NCBI RefSeq assembly: GCF_005862235.1
Contig: NZ_VCEK01000002.1
Coordinates: 62,001 to 126,000 of the forward strand
Reading direction: 5' to 3'
Source of the DNA: Saccharomonospora piscinae
Lineage (GTDB): Bacteria; Actinomycetota; Actinomycetes; Mycobacteriales; Pseudonocardiaceae
DNA length: 64,000 bases
The notes under the pieces are model-generated. The model saw nothing but the letters and a program-made list of their open reading frames with translations. It ran no database searches and was not told the DNA's origin. Shown here piece after piece: positions 54,223 through 61,307 of the stretch. Both the position numbers and the translations under genes were made by a program. Position 1 is the stretch's first letter. Each line of letters opens with the position of its first letter.

Positions 54223-54566
54223 CTGTACTCGAGCCTCCTCGGGATTGACCGCCAGGGGTCGTGGTGTTGCATCTCACTCAACGGCAACTTGCACACTGCG
54301 GGAACCACCGGCTCGGCAACCGGCATCCGATGCACGACGAGCGAGCACCGCCGCACCATGCGCGCCGAACCGGCCGACCCGCTGACGGCACCGGTCGTCG
54401 AACTCGGGGCTCGCGGACCGGGTGCGAGGCCAGCGCGCCGGAGGGCACCCAAGACCGCCACACCCTGCCGACACCCCCCGGCGACCGGCTCGGCTCCGTC
54501 CGCCCTACCGCTCGTCGCAGCCGAACGACCGCTGCTCGCGGCGAGGGCCAGCGGGCCGGTGTCCGC
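54223..54566. other. 344-base gap before the Tad-like locus
   Basis: Between the Prim-Pol-like gene start and the end of the tadE-like gene, both on the minus strand. Reading frames on the plus strand are shadow-like and lack ribosome sites. I see no tRNA, clear hairpin or repeat; it probably holds the Prim-Pol-like promoter. Confidence 0.4.
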
Positions 54567-54959
54567 TCACCGATGAGGGAGAACCGGCCCTGCTCGCGCC
54601 CTGGCCGTGACGGTGCCGCCCAGCCCGGCGACTCCCCGCACGGGCGCGACGACGACCACGCGGGCATCCCAGCCGTCGAGGGCGCAGTCGGTGAGCCGGG
54701 CCGCCATCCCCTCGGCGAGTTCCTCGGCCCGCGCGCAGGCCACCTCCACGCCGGCCTCGGCACGCCCCGCCGCCGCGAGCGCCGCCAGATCGGCCACCCC
54801 GGCGAGTCGGTGCCTTGTCACCACGACGACTCCCAGCGTCCAGACGATCCCAGCGACCACCAACAGCGCTGCCACGGCACCGGCGGCCCACACCGTCGCG
54901 AGCCCGGTGTCGCGGTCCGCGCCGCCGCCCCGCTCACCTCCTGGCGGCGGCATGTGCAT
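54567..54959 (-). CDS. TadE-like minor pilin / secretion-associated protein (Rv3654c type)
   Basis: 130 residues. RDTGLATVWAAGAVAALLVVAG is a prepilin-like hydrophobic helix following a charged, Gly-rich leader, and the remainder is a small periplasmic/extracellular domain. It corresponds to the last gene of the mycobacterial Tad-like locus (Rv3654c). ATG codons at 54959 and 54953 overlap the tadE end; neither has a clear ribosome site. Confidence 0.72.
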   Translation of the reverse strand: MHMPPPGGERGGGADRDTGLATVWAAGAVAALLVVAGIVWTLGVVVVTRHRLAGVADLAALAAAGRAEAGVEVACARAEELAEGMAARLTDCALDGWDARVVVVAPVRGVAGLGGTVTARARAGPVLPHR

Positions 54960-55335
54960 CACCGCGGGTAACACCGGGTTCCCACTGGGCGTGCGCTTCG
55001 GCTCGGAGGGTGACGCCGGGCAGCAACCCACCCGCCGCATCGACGCTGACCCGGACGACGACGGCGTTCCCGCCGCGCCGCACGGTCATCGTCGCTCCGC
55101 CGGGTGCCAGCGCACCGACCAGACGCTCGGCCTCCGCCGTCGGCGCACCCCGTGCCAGGACACGCGCCGCCTGCGTGGCGGCATCGGTACAGCGCAGCTG
55201 TGTGCCCACGGCACCCAAGGCGGCGATGACCAGAGCGACGACCGTGACCAGCGCGCACAACGCGATGGCCGCTTCCACCGTCACGCTGCCCCGGTCGCCG
55301 GGCACCCGACGCCGTACGACGACCCGCGCGGGCAC
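54934..55335 (-). CDS. tadE: TadE-family pilus assembly protein
   Basis: 133 residues. The TadE signature is DRGSVTVEAAIALCALVTVV, a basic residue followed by G-S-V-T-V-E-A and a membrane helix; two cysteines and an Arg/Gly-rich end follow. GTG start immediately after the DUF4244 stop. TadE-type minor pseudopilins are processed by a TadV-like peptidase, which is not in this window. Confidence 0.85.
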   Translation of the reverse strand: MPARVVVRRRVPGDRGSVTVEAAIALCALVTVVALVIAALGAVGTQLRCTDAATQAARVLARGAPTAEAERLVGALAPGGATMTVRRGGNAVVVRVSVDAAGGLLPGVTLRAEAHAQWEPGVTRGDAHAAARR

Positions 55336-55539
55336 TCAGAAGTCCACGGCGATCGCCTGCTCGACCAGGGTGGTGAGCCCGTCGTACACCGAGTCGCCCG
55401 TGACGACCGCGTAGAGCAGCGCGGCGAACGCGGCTGCGGCGATGGTGCCGACGGCGTACTCCGCCGTCGACATTCCGCCGTCCGGTACACACCCGGCTTC
55501 CCGGCGGCGAAGTGTGCGCGGGCGGAACTGAAGCAACAT
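55336..55539 (-). CDS. Flp-pilin-like DUF4244 protein
   Basis: 67 residues. G22|M23-STAE-Y matches the class IVb prepilin cleavage pattern with Glu at +5 and Tyr at +6, followed by a hydrophobic helix AVGTIAAAAFAALLYAVV. This is the probable major pilin of the locus (Rv3656c position). Its small size and abundance-type gene position between tadC and tadE fit Flp. Confidence 0.85.
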   Translation of the reverse strand: MLLQFRPRTLRRREAGCVPDGGMSTAEYAVGTIAAAAFAALLYAVVTGDSVYDGLTTLVEQAIAVDF

Positions 55540-55572
55540 GGGTTGTCCTTTCGTGCGAGTGGAGGTGGCGTG

Positions 55573-56166
55573 TCAGGGCGTGACGGCGAGACGGTCAGCA
55601 AGACCGAGGACGACCGGGATCACCCCTAGACACAGGAACGCGGGCAGGAAGCAGAGCCCCAGCGGGCCCGCGACGAGCACGCCAGCCCGCTGCGCCCTGG
55701 CCTCGACGCGGTCGGCTTCCGCACGCCGAACGCGGTCGGCGAGTGCGAAGGCCTGCGTGGCGAGCGCACTGCCGGACGACGCGGTACGGCGTGCCGCACG
55801 GGCGAGGTCCGCGGTGTCCGGGTGCCCGTCGGCGTGGCTCCACGCGGTCTCGGCATCCGCCCCGACCGCCAGCGCGTTGGCGGTGCGGCGCAACACGTCG
55901 GCGACCGGTCCGCCCGTGCCCGCCGCGACCGCGTCCACCGCCGTGGCCACGGGCAGCCCTCCGCGCAGACATGCGCCGAGCAGGTCCACGACGAGCGCTG
56001 GATCGGTCTCGGCCGGTCGTACGCCGGTCACGGCCGCGGGGCACACCGGGCTCACGGTGAGGCTCCTGATCCTCCTCAGCCGCGCCCGCGACCGGGGCAC
56101 GCCGAGCATCGGCGCTGCGAACACCACCGCCGCGATCACCAGCAGCGGCACGCTCGCGTGCGTCAC
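55573..56166 (-). CDS. tadC: TadC-like type II secretion F-domain protein
   Basis: 197 residues, short T2SSF-domain inner-membrane platform protein. An N-terminal helix (LLVIAAVVFAAPML), a helical cytoplasmic domain (PALVVDLLGACLRGGLPV) and a C-terminal helix (LGLCFLPAFLCLGVIPVVLG). GTG at 56166 overlaps the tadB stop (GTGA). It pairs with TadB around the TadA ATPase. Confidence 0.85.
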   Translation of the reverse strand: MTHASVPLLVIAAVVFAAPMLGVPRSRARLRRIRSLTVSPVCPAAVTGVRPAETDPALVVDLLGACLRGGLPVATAVDAVAAGTGGPVADVLRRTANALAVGADAETAWSHADGHPDTADLARAARRTASSGSALATQAFALADRVRRAEADRVEARAQRAGVLVAGPLGLCFLPAFLCLGVIPVVLGLADRLAVTP

Positions 56167-56981
56167 GGGAGAACCCGCCCGGTCAGTTTCGAGGTCCACG
56201 CGACACCGGCCAGCTGCAACAGTGCCCCGGCCACGAACAGGACCGAGCCCGTGGGCATCCCCAGCAAGACGCCGACCGGTCCGGCGCCCATGGCCTCCCC
56301 GAGTGCGAGCCCGGCCACCGGAAGGCAGGCGAGTACCGCGGCACCCGCCCGCGCTCCCGCCAGTCGAGCATCGAGCCCGCGGGCCGACCGGGCCGTCGCT
56401 TCGACATCCCGGTAGACCGCGTCGAGCACCTCCGCCAGCGGGATACCGTGCCGGGTGGACAGTGACCACGCCGCCGAGACCCGCGCGAACACCAGGTCGG
56501 CCTGCACCGCTCCGGGACCGGGCGCCTTCTCGTCACTGCGGCGGAGGCCGGTCGGGCTGCCGCGCTGACGCGCCGAAACCGCGAGCGTTCGCCATCGTCG
56601 CCCCAGCCAGGCTGGCGCCTCCCGCGCCACGGCCTCGACGGCCGCCACGGGGTGCGCTCCGGCCCGAATCTCCGTCACCACACCACGGACCGACGCGGCC
56701 AGTTCGTCGCAGGCCAGCACCGTCTCCCGCGCCCGCATTCGGCTACGCCGGTGCAGCAGCACGGCGGCCACGAGAAATCCGCCCCCGATCGTGACGGCGA
56801 TCCCGGCGACGAGTACGCAAGCCAGCGCGGCGACCACTGCCGCCATCCGCCCGAGACGGGGGGTGTACCGCACTTTCTCGCGGCCCGACGATGCCCCGTC
56901 ACGCAGGCCCGCCAACCGGCGAACGCCCGGCTGTGCGGGCCACAGCGTCAGCCCGGTGGCCAGCAGAGCCGGGGTCAGCAC
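56163..56981 (-). CDS. tadB: TadB-like type II secretion F-domain protein
   Basis: 272 residues with membrane helices near 45-75 and two near the C-terminus, around a T2SSF cytoplasmic domain (LACDELAASVRGVVTEIRAG, HGIPLAEVLDAVYRDVE). GTG at 56981 is preferred (GGGAGAGC upstream) and overlaps the tadA end by 7 bases. Confidence 0.85.
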   Translation of the reverse strand: MLTPALLATGLTLWPAQPGVRRLAGLRDGASSGREKVRYTPRLGRMAAVVAALACVLVAGIAVTIGGGFLVAAVLLHRRSRMRARETVLACDELAASVRGVVTEIRAGAHPVAAVEAVAREAPAWLGRRWRTLAVSARQRGSPTGLRRSDEKAPGPGAVQADLVFARVSAAWSLSTRHGIPLAEVLDAVYRDVEATARSARGLDARLAGARAGAAVLACLPVAGLALGEAMGAGPVGVLLGMPTGSVLFVAGALLQLAGVAWTSKLTGRVLP

Positions 56982-58174
56982 GCCGCTGCTCTCCCGGCAT
57001 CGGCCCGGCGGCCCCGGCACGCATCACGACCGGAGACCAGGGCGGCTGTCAGCGGCGAGTCCCTGCGGAGCCGTTCCCCGGGCCGCCACATGGGCTCGAC
57101 GCGGACCACGTGACCCTCCCGGCGCACCATCCCGATCTCGGCCAGTACCCGCCGACCCGACGGTTCACGACGCATGTGCAGCACCACCTGCACCGCCGCG
57201 GCGAGTTGGCTGTGCAGTGCCTCCCGGGACAGACCGCCCAGCGCGGCGAGCGCCTCGAGTCGTGCCGGTACCTCGGCGGGAGAGTTGGCGTGTACGGTCC
57301 CGGCACCCCCGTCGTGTCCGGTGTTCAGTGCGGTGAGGAGTTCCACCACCTCACGTCCCCGCACCTCGCCCACCACCAACCGGTCCGGCCGCATCCGCAG
57401 GGCCTGGCGCACGAGTTCCCGTAACGTCACCTCCCCCGCGCCTTCCACATTGGATGGTCGTGCGACGAGCCGGACGAACTGTGCGTGCCGGGGTTGGAGC
57501 TCGCCGACGTCCTCCACACACACCACACGCTCCGCCGGGTCCACCGCTCCGAGCAGGGCGGCGAGCAGCGTGCTCTTGCCCGAGCCCGTGGCCCCCGAGA
57601 CCAGGAACGCGAGCCTCGCCCTCACGAGCGCGTCCAGCAGTGCCAGCCCGGCGTCGTCGACGGTCCCGAGGCGCCGTAGGGAGCGGAGATCATGGCTGGC
57701 GGGACGCAGGACCCGCAACGACAGGCATGTCCCGTCGGCCGCGATCGGCGGAAGCACGGCATGCAACCGGACCCGGCCCGCAGACCCGCTACCCGGCAAC
57801 CACCCGTCGACGAACGGCTGGGCATCGTCGAGGCGGCGGCCCGCCGCGAGCGCCAGTCGCTGCGCGAGCGCACGCACGGCCTCCTCTCCGGGGAACCGTA
57901 CGCCGGTCCTGCGCAACCCCTCGGGGCCGTCGATCCACACCTGATCCGGTGCGGTGACGAGAATGTCGGTGACGTCCGGCGTGGCGAGCAACTGCTCCAG
58001 TGGCCCCACGCCCACCAGTTCGTCGTCCAGCAGCTTCAGCGCGGCCAGCACGTCGAGGTGCCCCGCGACGCCACCGGCCTCGGCGCGCACCGCCTCGGCC
58101 ACGACGCGGGGATCGGTCGCCTCGTCGGAGCCCGCGAGTCGCGCCTTGACCCGGTCGACCAGCTCAGTGCTCAT
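56975..58174 (-). CDS. tadA: TadA/CpaF pilus assembly ATPase
   Basis: 399 residues, secretion NTPase of the TadA/VirB11 class. N-terminal helical domain (1-100), Walker A GATGSGKS (194-201), Asp box CVEDVGELQP, Walker B RLVVGEVRG, and the His box GTVHANSP. ATG at 58174 with GGAGGGGGAG upstream. It heads the string tadA-tadB-tadC-flp-tadE. Confidence 0.94.
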   Translation of the reverse strand: MSTELVDRVKARLAGSDEATDPRVVAEAVRAEAGGVAGHLDVLAALKLLDDELVGVGPLEQLLATPDVTDILVTAPDQVWIDGPEGLRRTGVRFPGEEAVRALAQRLALAAGRRLDDAQPFVDGWLPGSGSAGRVRLHAVLPPIAADGTCLSLRVLRPASHDLRSLRRLGTVDDAGLALLDALVRARLAFLVSGATGSGKSTLLAALLGAVDPAERVVCVEDVGELQPRHAQFVRLVARPSNVEGAGEVTLRELVRQALRMRPDRLVVGEVRGREVVELLTALNTGHDGGAGTVHANSPAEVPARLEALAALGGLSREALHSQLAAAVQVVLHMRREPSGRRVLAEIGMVRREGHVVRVEPMWRPGERLRRDSPLTAALVSGRDACRGRRADAGRAAAC

Positions 58175-58602
58175 GTCTCCCCCTCCTTGTCCTGTTCGGC
58201 GTGACTCCCTAGCCACATCGCCAGACTCCCCCGGCACCGGCCACCCCCACAACGCCAACCTCAGCGGCCTGTGGACAACCGCGACTCGAACGGGCACTTT
58301 CGGGGCAGAATCGCACGCCACGCGCCAGGACGAAGGACTCTGACGGTGAGCGCGGACAGCGGTGCGCCCGGTGCGCCAGTGCGGTCGCAGTGGCGACGGC
58401 GCGCTAACCACGACCGTCCTCACCGGACTCGACGCGCATCGGAATCGGCGGTGGCCTGGCGGACCGCGCGGTCTTTCCCAATCAGTCGTCCGGTCGGCGA
58501 GCACGACGGCCGACACGGCGCACGACCAACGCGCTGACAGCCGTCGGCCGTTGCACCGACCGCGCCCAGGTTCCCGGGACCGCGGTCGATGTGGACACTG
58601 GC
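58175..58602. other. 428-base gap between ssd/cpaE and tadA
   Basis: Unlike tightly packed Tad loci, this gap separates ssd from tadA. Just after ssd there is an inverted repeat ACGGCCGAC (58506-58514) and GTCGGCCGT (58543-58551) that could end ssd transcription, so tadA likely has its own promoter. TGTGGACAA at 58270-58278 is a perfect DnaA-box (TTGTCCACA) on the other strand; TGTGGACAC (58590-58598) is one base off. No gene is seen. Confidence 0.5.
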
Positions 58603-59667
58603 TCAACGCCTGGTCGCCGCCGTGTGCCCGGCCAGGGACGCCAGCACTGCTTCGGCGGCCCTGGCCAGTCGGCGTTGCGAGCCGAGCCCTCCACCGTCCA
58701 GTGCGCGCCGTACCGCGCGCTCGTCCCGCAACCACGCCAGGACGGGGACGCCCACCGCGTCGGCCACGTCGGCCTCGGTCAGCCCGGAGTCGGTCCGGGC
58801 GCGCACGACCGCTCCGGTGCGCGTGCCGTGGCTCGCGAGCCGTTCCCGGACGCGGCCCGCGGCCACACAGCCGCGCACGTCCGCGGGAACGACCAGGACG
58901 ACGAGGTCGGCGCGGTTCAGCACCTCGTCCGCGGCCGGTCCGGGATGTCGAGGAAGGTCGCACACGACGGTGCGCCCCGCGCGGCGTCCCGCGTCGACGA
59001 CCGCGGCCACCGCGGCCGGCGTAGGGCCTGGTCCCGCACGGTCGCAGGAGAGGACGGCGATGCGGCCCCGGCCCCGGCGGCGCGACGGCAACGCGGCGTC
59101 CAGCTCGGTCATCGACACCCGGCCCGAGGTGACCCGGAGATCGGGCCAGCGCAGCCCGTCATCTGCTTCGGCGCCCAGCACGAGGTCGATCCCTCCACCC
59201 AGGGGGTCGCAGTCCACCAGCAACGCCGCCCCGCCCGTCCGCGCGGCCCGCACACCGGCCGCCGCGGCGAGCACGGAGGTTCCCGCACCGCCCCGTCCTC
59301 CGATCACGGCGAGCACCCGACCCTCGCGGGTGCTCGGGCGTTCGACGACGTCGGCGAGCGCGGTGATCACGGTGTCCTCGTCGGCAGGCAGGACCGCCAC
59401 GCCGTCCACACCCGACGCCACCGCGGCTCGCCAGAGCGCGTCGTCCGGAGCCTCCGCCCGCACCAGGAGCAGTCCGGCGCGCCGGGGCAGGCCACCGTCG
59501 GTGGGGAGCTCGTCGAGCAGCACGAGCGGCGCGTCGCCCCAGTGAGGCCTCGCCGCGGTGAGGTCGTCGACATAGCGTGGCGCGCAGCCGACGGCCGCGG
59601 CCAGCCGGGCGACGTGGTCGCGGACGCCGTGGTCGGCGACCACCACGAGTGGACGATTGTCGGTCAC
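58603..59667 (-). CDS. ssd: CpaE/Ssd-like septum site-determining ATPase of the Tad locus
   Basis: 354 residues, MinD/ParA superfamily. An N-terminal receiver-like domain (1-110) precedes the ATPase with deviant Walker A GGRGGAGTS (123-131), which lacks both lysines of the standard KGGxGK[ST], and VDCDPLGGGIDL. M. tuberculosis Rv3660c (Ssd) has the same place and has been linked to septum inhibition; CpaE in Caulobacter positions the pilus machinery. ATP hydrolysis is uncertain here. GTG at 59667 follows GGGGGAGCCA. Confidence 0.88.
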   Translation of the reverse strand: MTDNRPLVVVADHGVRDHVARLAAAVGCAPRYVDDLTAARPHWGDAPLVLLDELPTDGGLPRRAGLLLVRAEAPDDALWRAAVASGVDGVAVLPADEDTVITALADVVERPSTREGRVLAVIGGRGGAGTSVLAAAAGVRAARTGGAALLVDCDPLGGGIDLVLGAEADDGLRWPDLRVTSGRVSMTELDAALPSRRRGRGRIAVLSCDRAGPGPTPAAVAAVVDAGRRAGRTVVCDLPRHPGPAADEVLNRADLVVLVVPADVRGCVAAGRVRERLASHGTRTGAVVRARTDSGLTEADVADAVGVPVLAWLRDERAVRRALDGGGLGSQRRLARAAEAVLASLAGHTAATRR

Positions 59668-60020
59668 TGGCTCCCCCGATGACGTTCGCGCTGTCCGAAC
59701 CACGGTCACGCGGACCGGCGTGCCGTGACAAGACCGGTCCGCACCGCCTGTGGACATCTCACCGACTGCGCACAAGCCTGTGGACAACTCGGGCGAACAG
59801 CCCCGGGGTGGCGGCCCTCGCCAGGGGGAGGAGCGAGGGCCGCCGGTATCCGGTCCCGGGGGGTCGGACCGGACGTGCCCGGTGTAACCGAGCGCGAACA
59901 CTGTAACCCGGTGAACGGAAAGGGGAGAGCGAACCAACAACGAGTGACACGCCACAGTTCGATCACGGCGCGCCCGGCCGTCACGGCGGTGGCGTGCCGA
60001 GCTTGCAATATCGTGGTGCC
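59668..60020. other. 353-base divergent gap with DnaA-box-like sites and tandem hairpins
   Basis: TGTGGACAT (59749-59757) and TGTGGACAA (59779-59787), same orientation and 30 bases apart, match the TTGTCCACA DnaA box with one and no mismatch. They are followed by two hairpins: a 12-bp perfect stem (59810-59821 with 59833-59844) and TCCGGTCC/GGACCGGA (59849-59856 with 59866-59873). The region lies upstream of both flanking genes, so these are not ordinary gene-end terminators. Confidence 0.5.
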
Positions 60021-60836
60021 GTGCCAGCACGTGACGACGCCCCCACGGCCGCCTTCTTCGACCTCGACAAGACGATCATCGCGTCGTCCAGCGCGCTGGC
60101 GTTCAGCAGACCGTTTCTCCAGCAGGGACTGATCAACCGGCGGGCGGCGCTCAAGAGTGCCTACGCGCAACTGCTGTTCGCGCTGTCGGGCGCGGACGCC
60201 GACCGGACCGAACGCCTGCGCGCGGAGATCTCGCGGATGTGCGCGGGCTGGGACGTCAGCCAGGTGAAGGCGATCGTCGGCGAAACACTGCACGACGTAG
60301 TCGCGCCACTCGTCTACGCGGAGGCGGCCGAGGCGATCGAGCGGCACAAGGCCGAGGGCAGGGACGTCATCGTGCTGTCGGCCACGGGCGAGGAGGTGGT
60401 CCGGCCCATCGCCGAGATGCTGGGGATCGGTCACAGCATGGGAAGCCGCATGGAGATAGTCGACGGCCGTTACTCAGGCAAGGTGGACTTCTACTGCTAC
60501 GGCGAGTACAAGGCGATCGCGGCACGCGACATCGCGGCCGAGCGCGGATACGACCTCGCCGACTGCCACGCCTACACCGACTCGAGCACCGACCTGCCGT
60601 TGCTGGAGGCCGTGGGCCATCCCCACGTGGTCAACCCGGATCGGGCACTTCGCCGGATCGCGCTGGAGCGTGGCTGGCCCGTCCACGCGTACGCGAAGCC
60701 GGTCTCACCGCGCGCCCGCATCCCGTCCGCCTCGACGGCCGTGGCGGTGGGACTGGGGGTGAGTGCCGTCGCCGCCGGGGCGACGCTGTTCGGCCTCTCC
60801 CGGCGCAGGCGCAAGGACCCGCCCGCGACGGTGTGA
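60021..60836 (+). CDS. HAD-IB family phosphatase with C-terminal membrane helix
   Basis: 271 residues, SerB-like HAD hydrolase. Motif I FFDLDKTI, motif II VLSATG, and motif IV DSSTDLPLLEAVG; a single C-terminal membrane helix (VAVGLGVSAVAAGATLFGL) and a basic tail follow. The substrate is unknown; this is the Rv3661 position beside the Tad-like locus. Two GTG starts are possible (59994, 60021); CAATAT about 11 bases before 60021 looks like a -10, so translation there may be nearly leaderless. Confidence 0.88.
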   Translation: MPARDDAPTAAFFDLDKTIIASSSALAFSRPFLQQGLINRRAALKSAYAQLLFALSGADADRTERLRAEISRMCAGWDVSQVKAIVGETLHDVVAPLVYAEAAEAIERHKAEGRDVIVLSATGEEVVRPIAEMLGIGHSMGSRMEIVDGRYSGKVDFYCYGEYKAIAARDIAAERGYDLADCHAYTDSSTDLPLLEAVGHPHVVNPDRALRRIALERGWPVHAYAKPVSPRARIPSASTAVAVGLGVSAVAAGATLFGLSRRRRKDPPATV

Positions 60837-60843
60837 GACGGTC

Positions 60844-60862
60844 GGTGACGGTCGCCGTCACC
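60844..60862 (+). terminator. HAD gene terminator
   Basis: GGTGACGG (60844-60851) and CCGTCACC (60855-60862) with a 3-base loop, 7 bases past the stop codon. Confidence 0.7.
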
Positions 60863-61144
60863 CGGACGGACTCTGGACCGGTGCACCAGCCGGAGCCCTT
60901 GAAGTGATCGCGGTCACTGACTACAAAGGGAAGTGCGGAGGTTCTCTCGGCCAGGGGCCAGGCAGAGGAGAAGCCTGGTCCACCCCGACCGGACGTCCGT
61001 GCGTGAGCGACGGGTACCCACGCGGAGCGCGCCGCGGGAGGCTTGTCGTCGAGGGACTGCGGATCGGGACGCCGGACGCCGAGTCCCCACCAGTGACGAC
61101 TCATATGCACGCTTGGTCGCCCGGCCGTCTCACGCGAACGATGT

Positions 61145-61179
61145 GGCGCCCGCTGGTTCTCCGCGAACCGGCGGGCGCC
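61145..61179 (+). terminator. Strong hairpin with short U-run in the GH3 leader
   Basis: GGCGCCCGCTGGTT (61145-61158) and AACCGGCGGGCGCC (61166-61179), a 14-bp stem with one G-U-type mismatch and a 7-base loop, followed by TTT. It points along the GH3 direction, as an attenuator or the end of a small RNA would. Confidence 0.7.
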
Positions 61180-61307
61180 TTTCGCGTCACGAGTGCCTGG
61201 TTGCGACGTTCGGTCGTTGACCCGCTACGGCTCGGTGAGTAGCTTTCCGGATGCCGATTCGTCCGGGTGGACTTTCCACATCCGCGCGACGCAGACCGGG
61301 AGGCCCC

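Larger units (their letters stand above)
60837..61307 (+). promoter_or_regulatory. 471-base leader upstream of the GH3 gene
   Basis: It opens with the HAD terminator and contains a second strong hairpin at 61145-61179, 129 bases before the GH3 start. Between them (60863-61144) is sequence rich in short inverted repeats and without a credible reading frame. An untranslated leader or separate small RNA that ends at the hairpin is possible. I could not match it to a known riboswitch class by eye. Confidence 0.4.

Noticed and set aside
60984-61030. T-box-like stretch (GGGTACCCACGCGG) in the GH3 leader
   Set aside because: It lacks the T-box bulge consensus TGGTACCGCGG-type antiterminator pairing and lies before a hydrolase gene, not an amino-acid gene.
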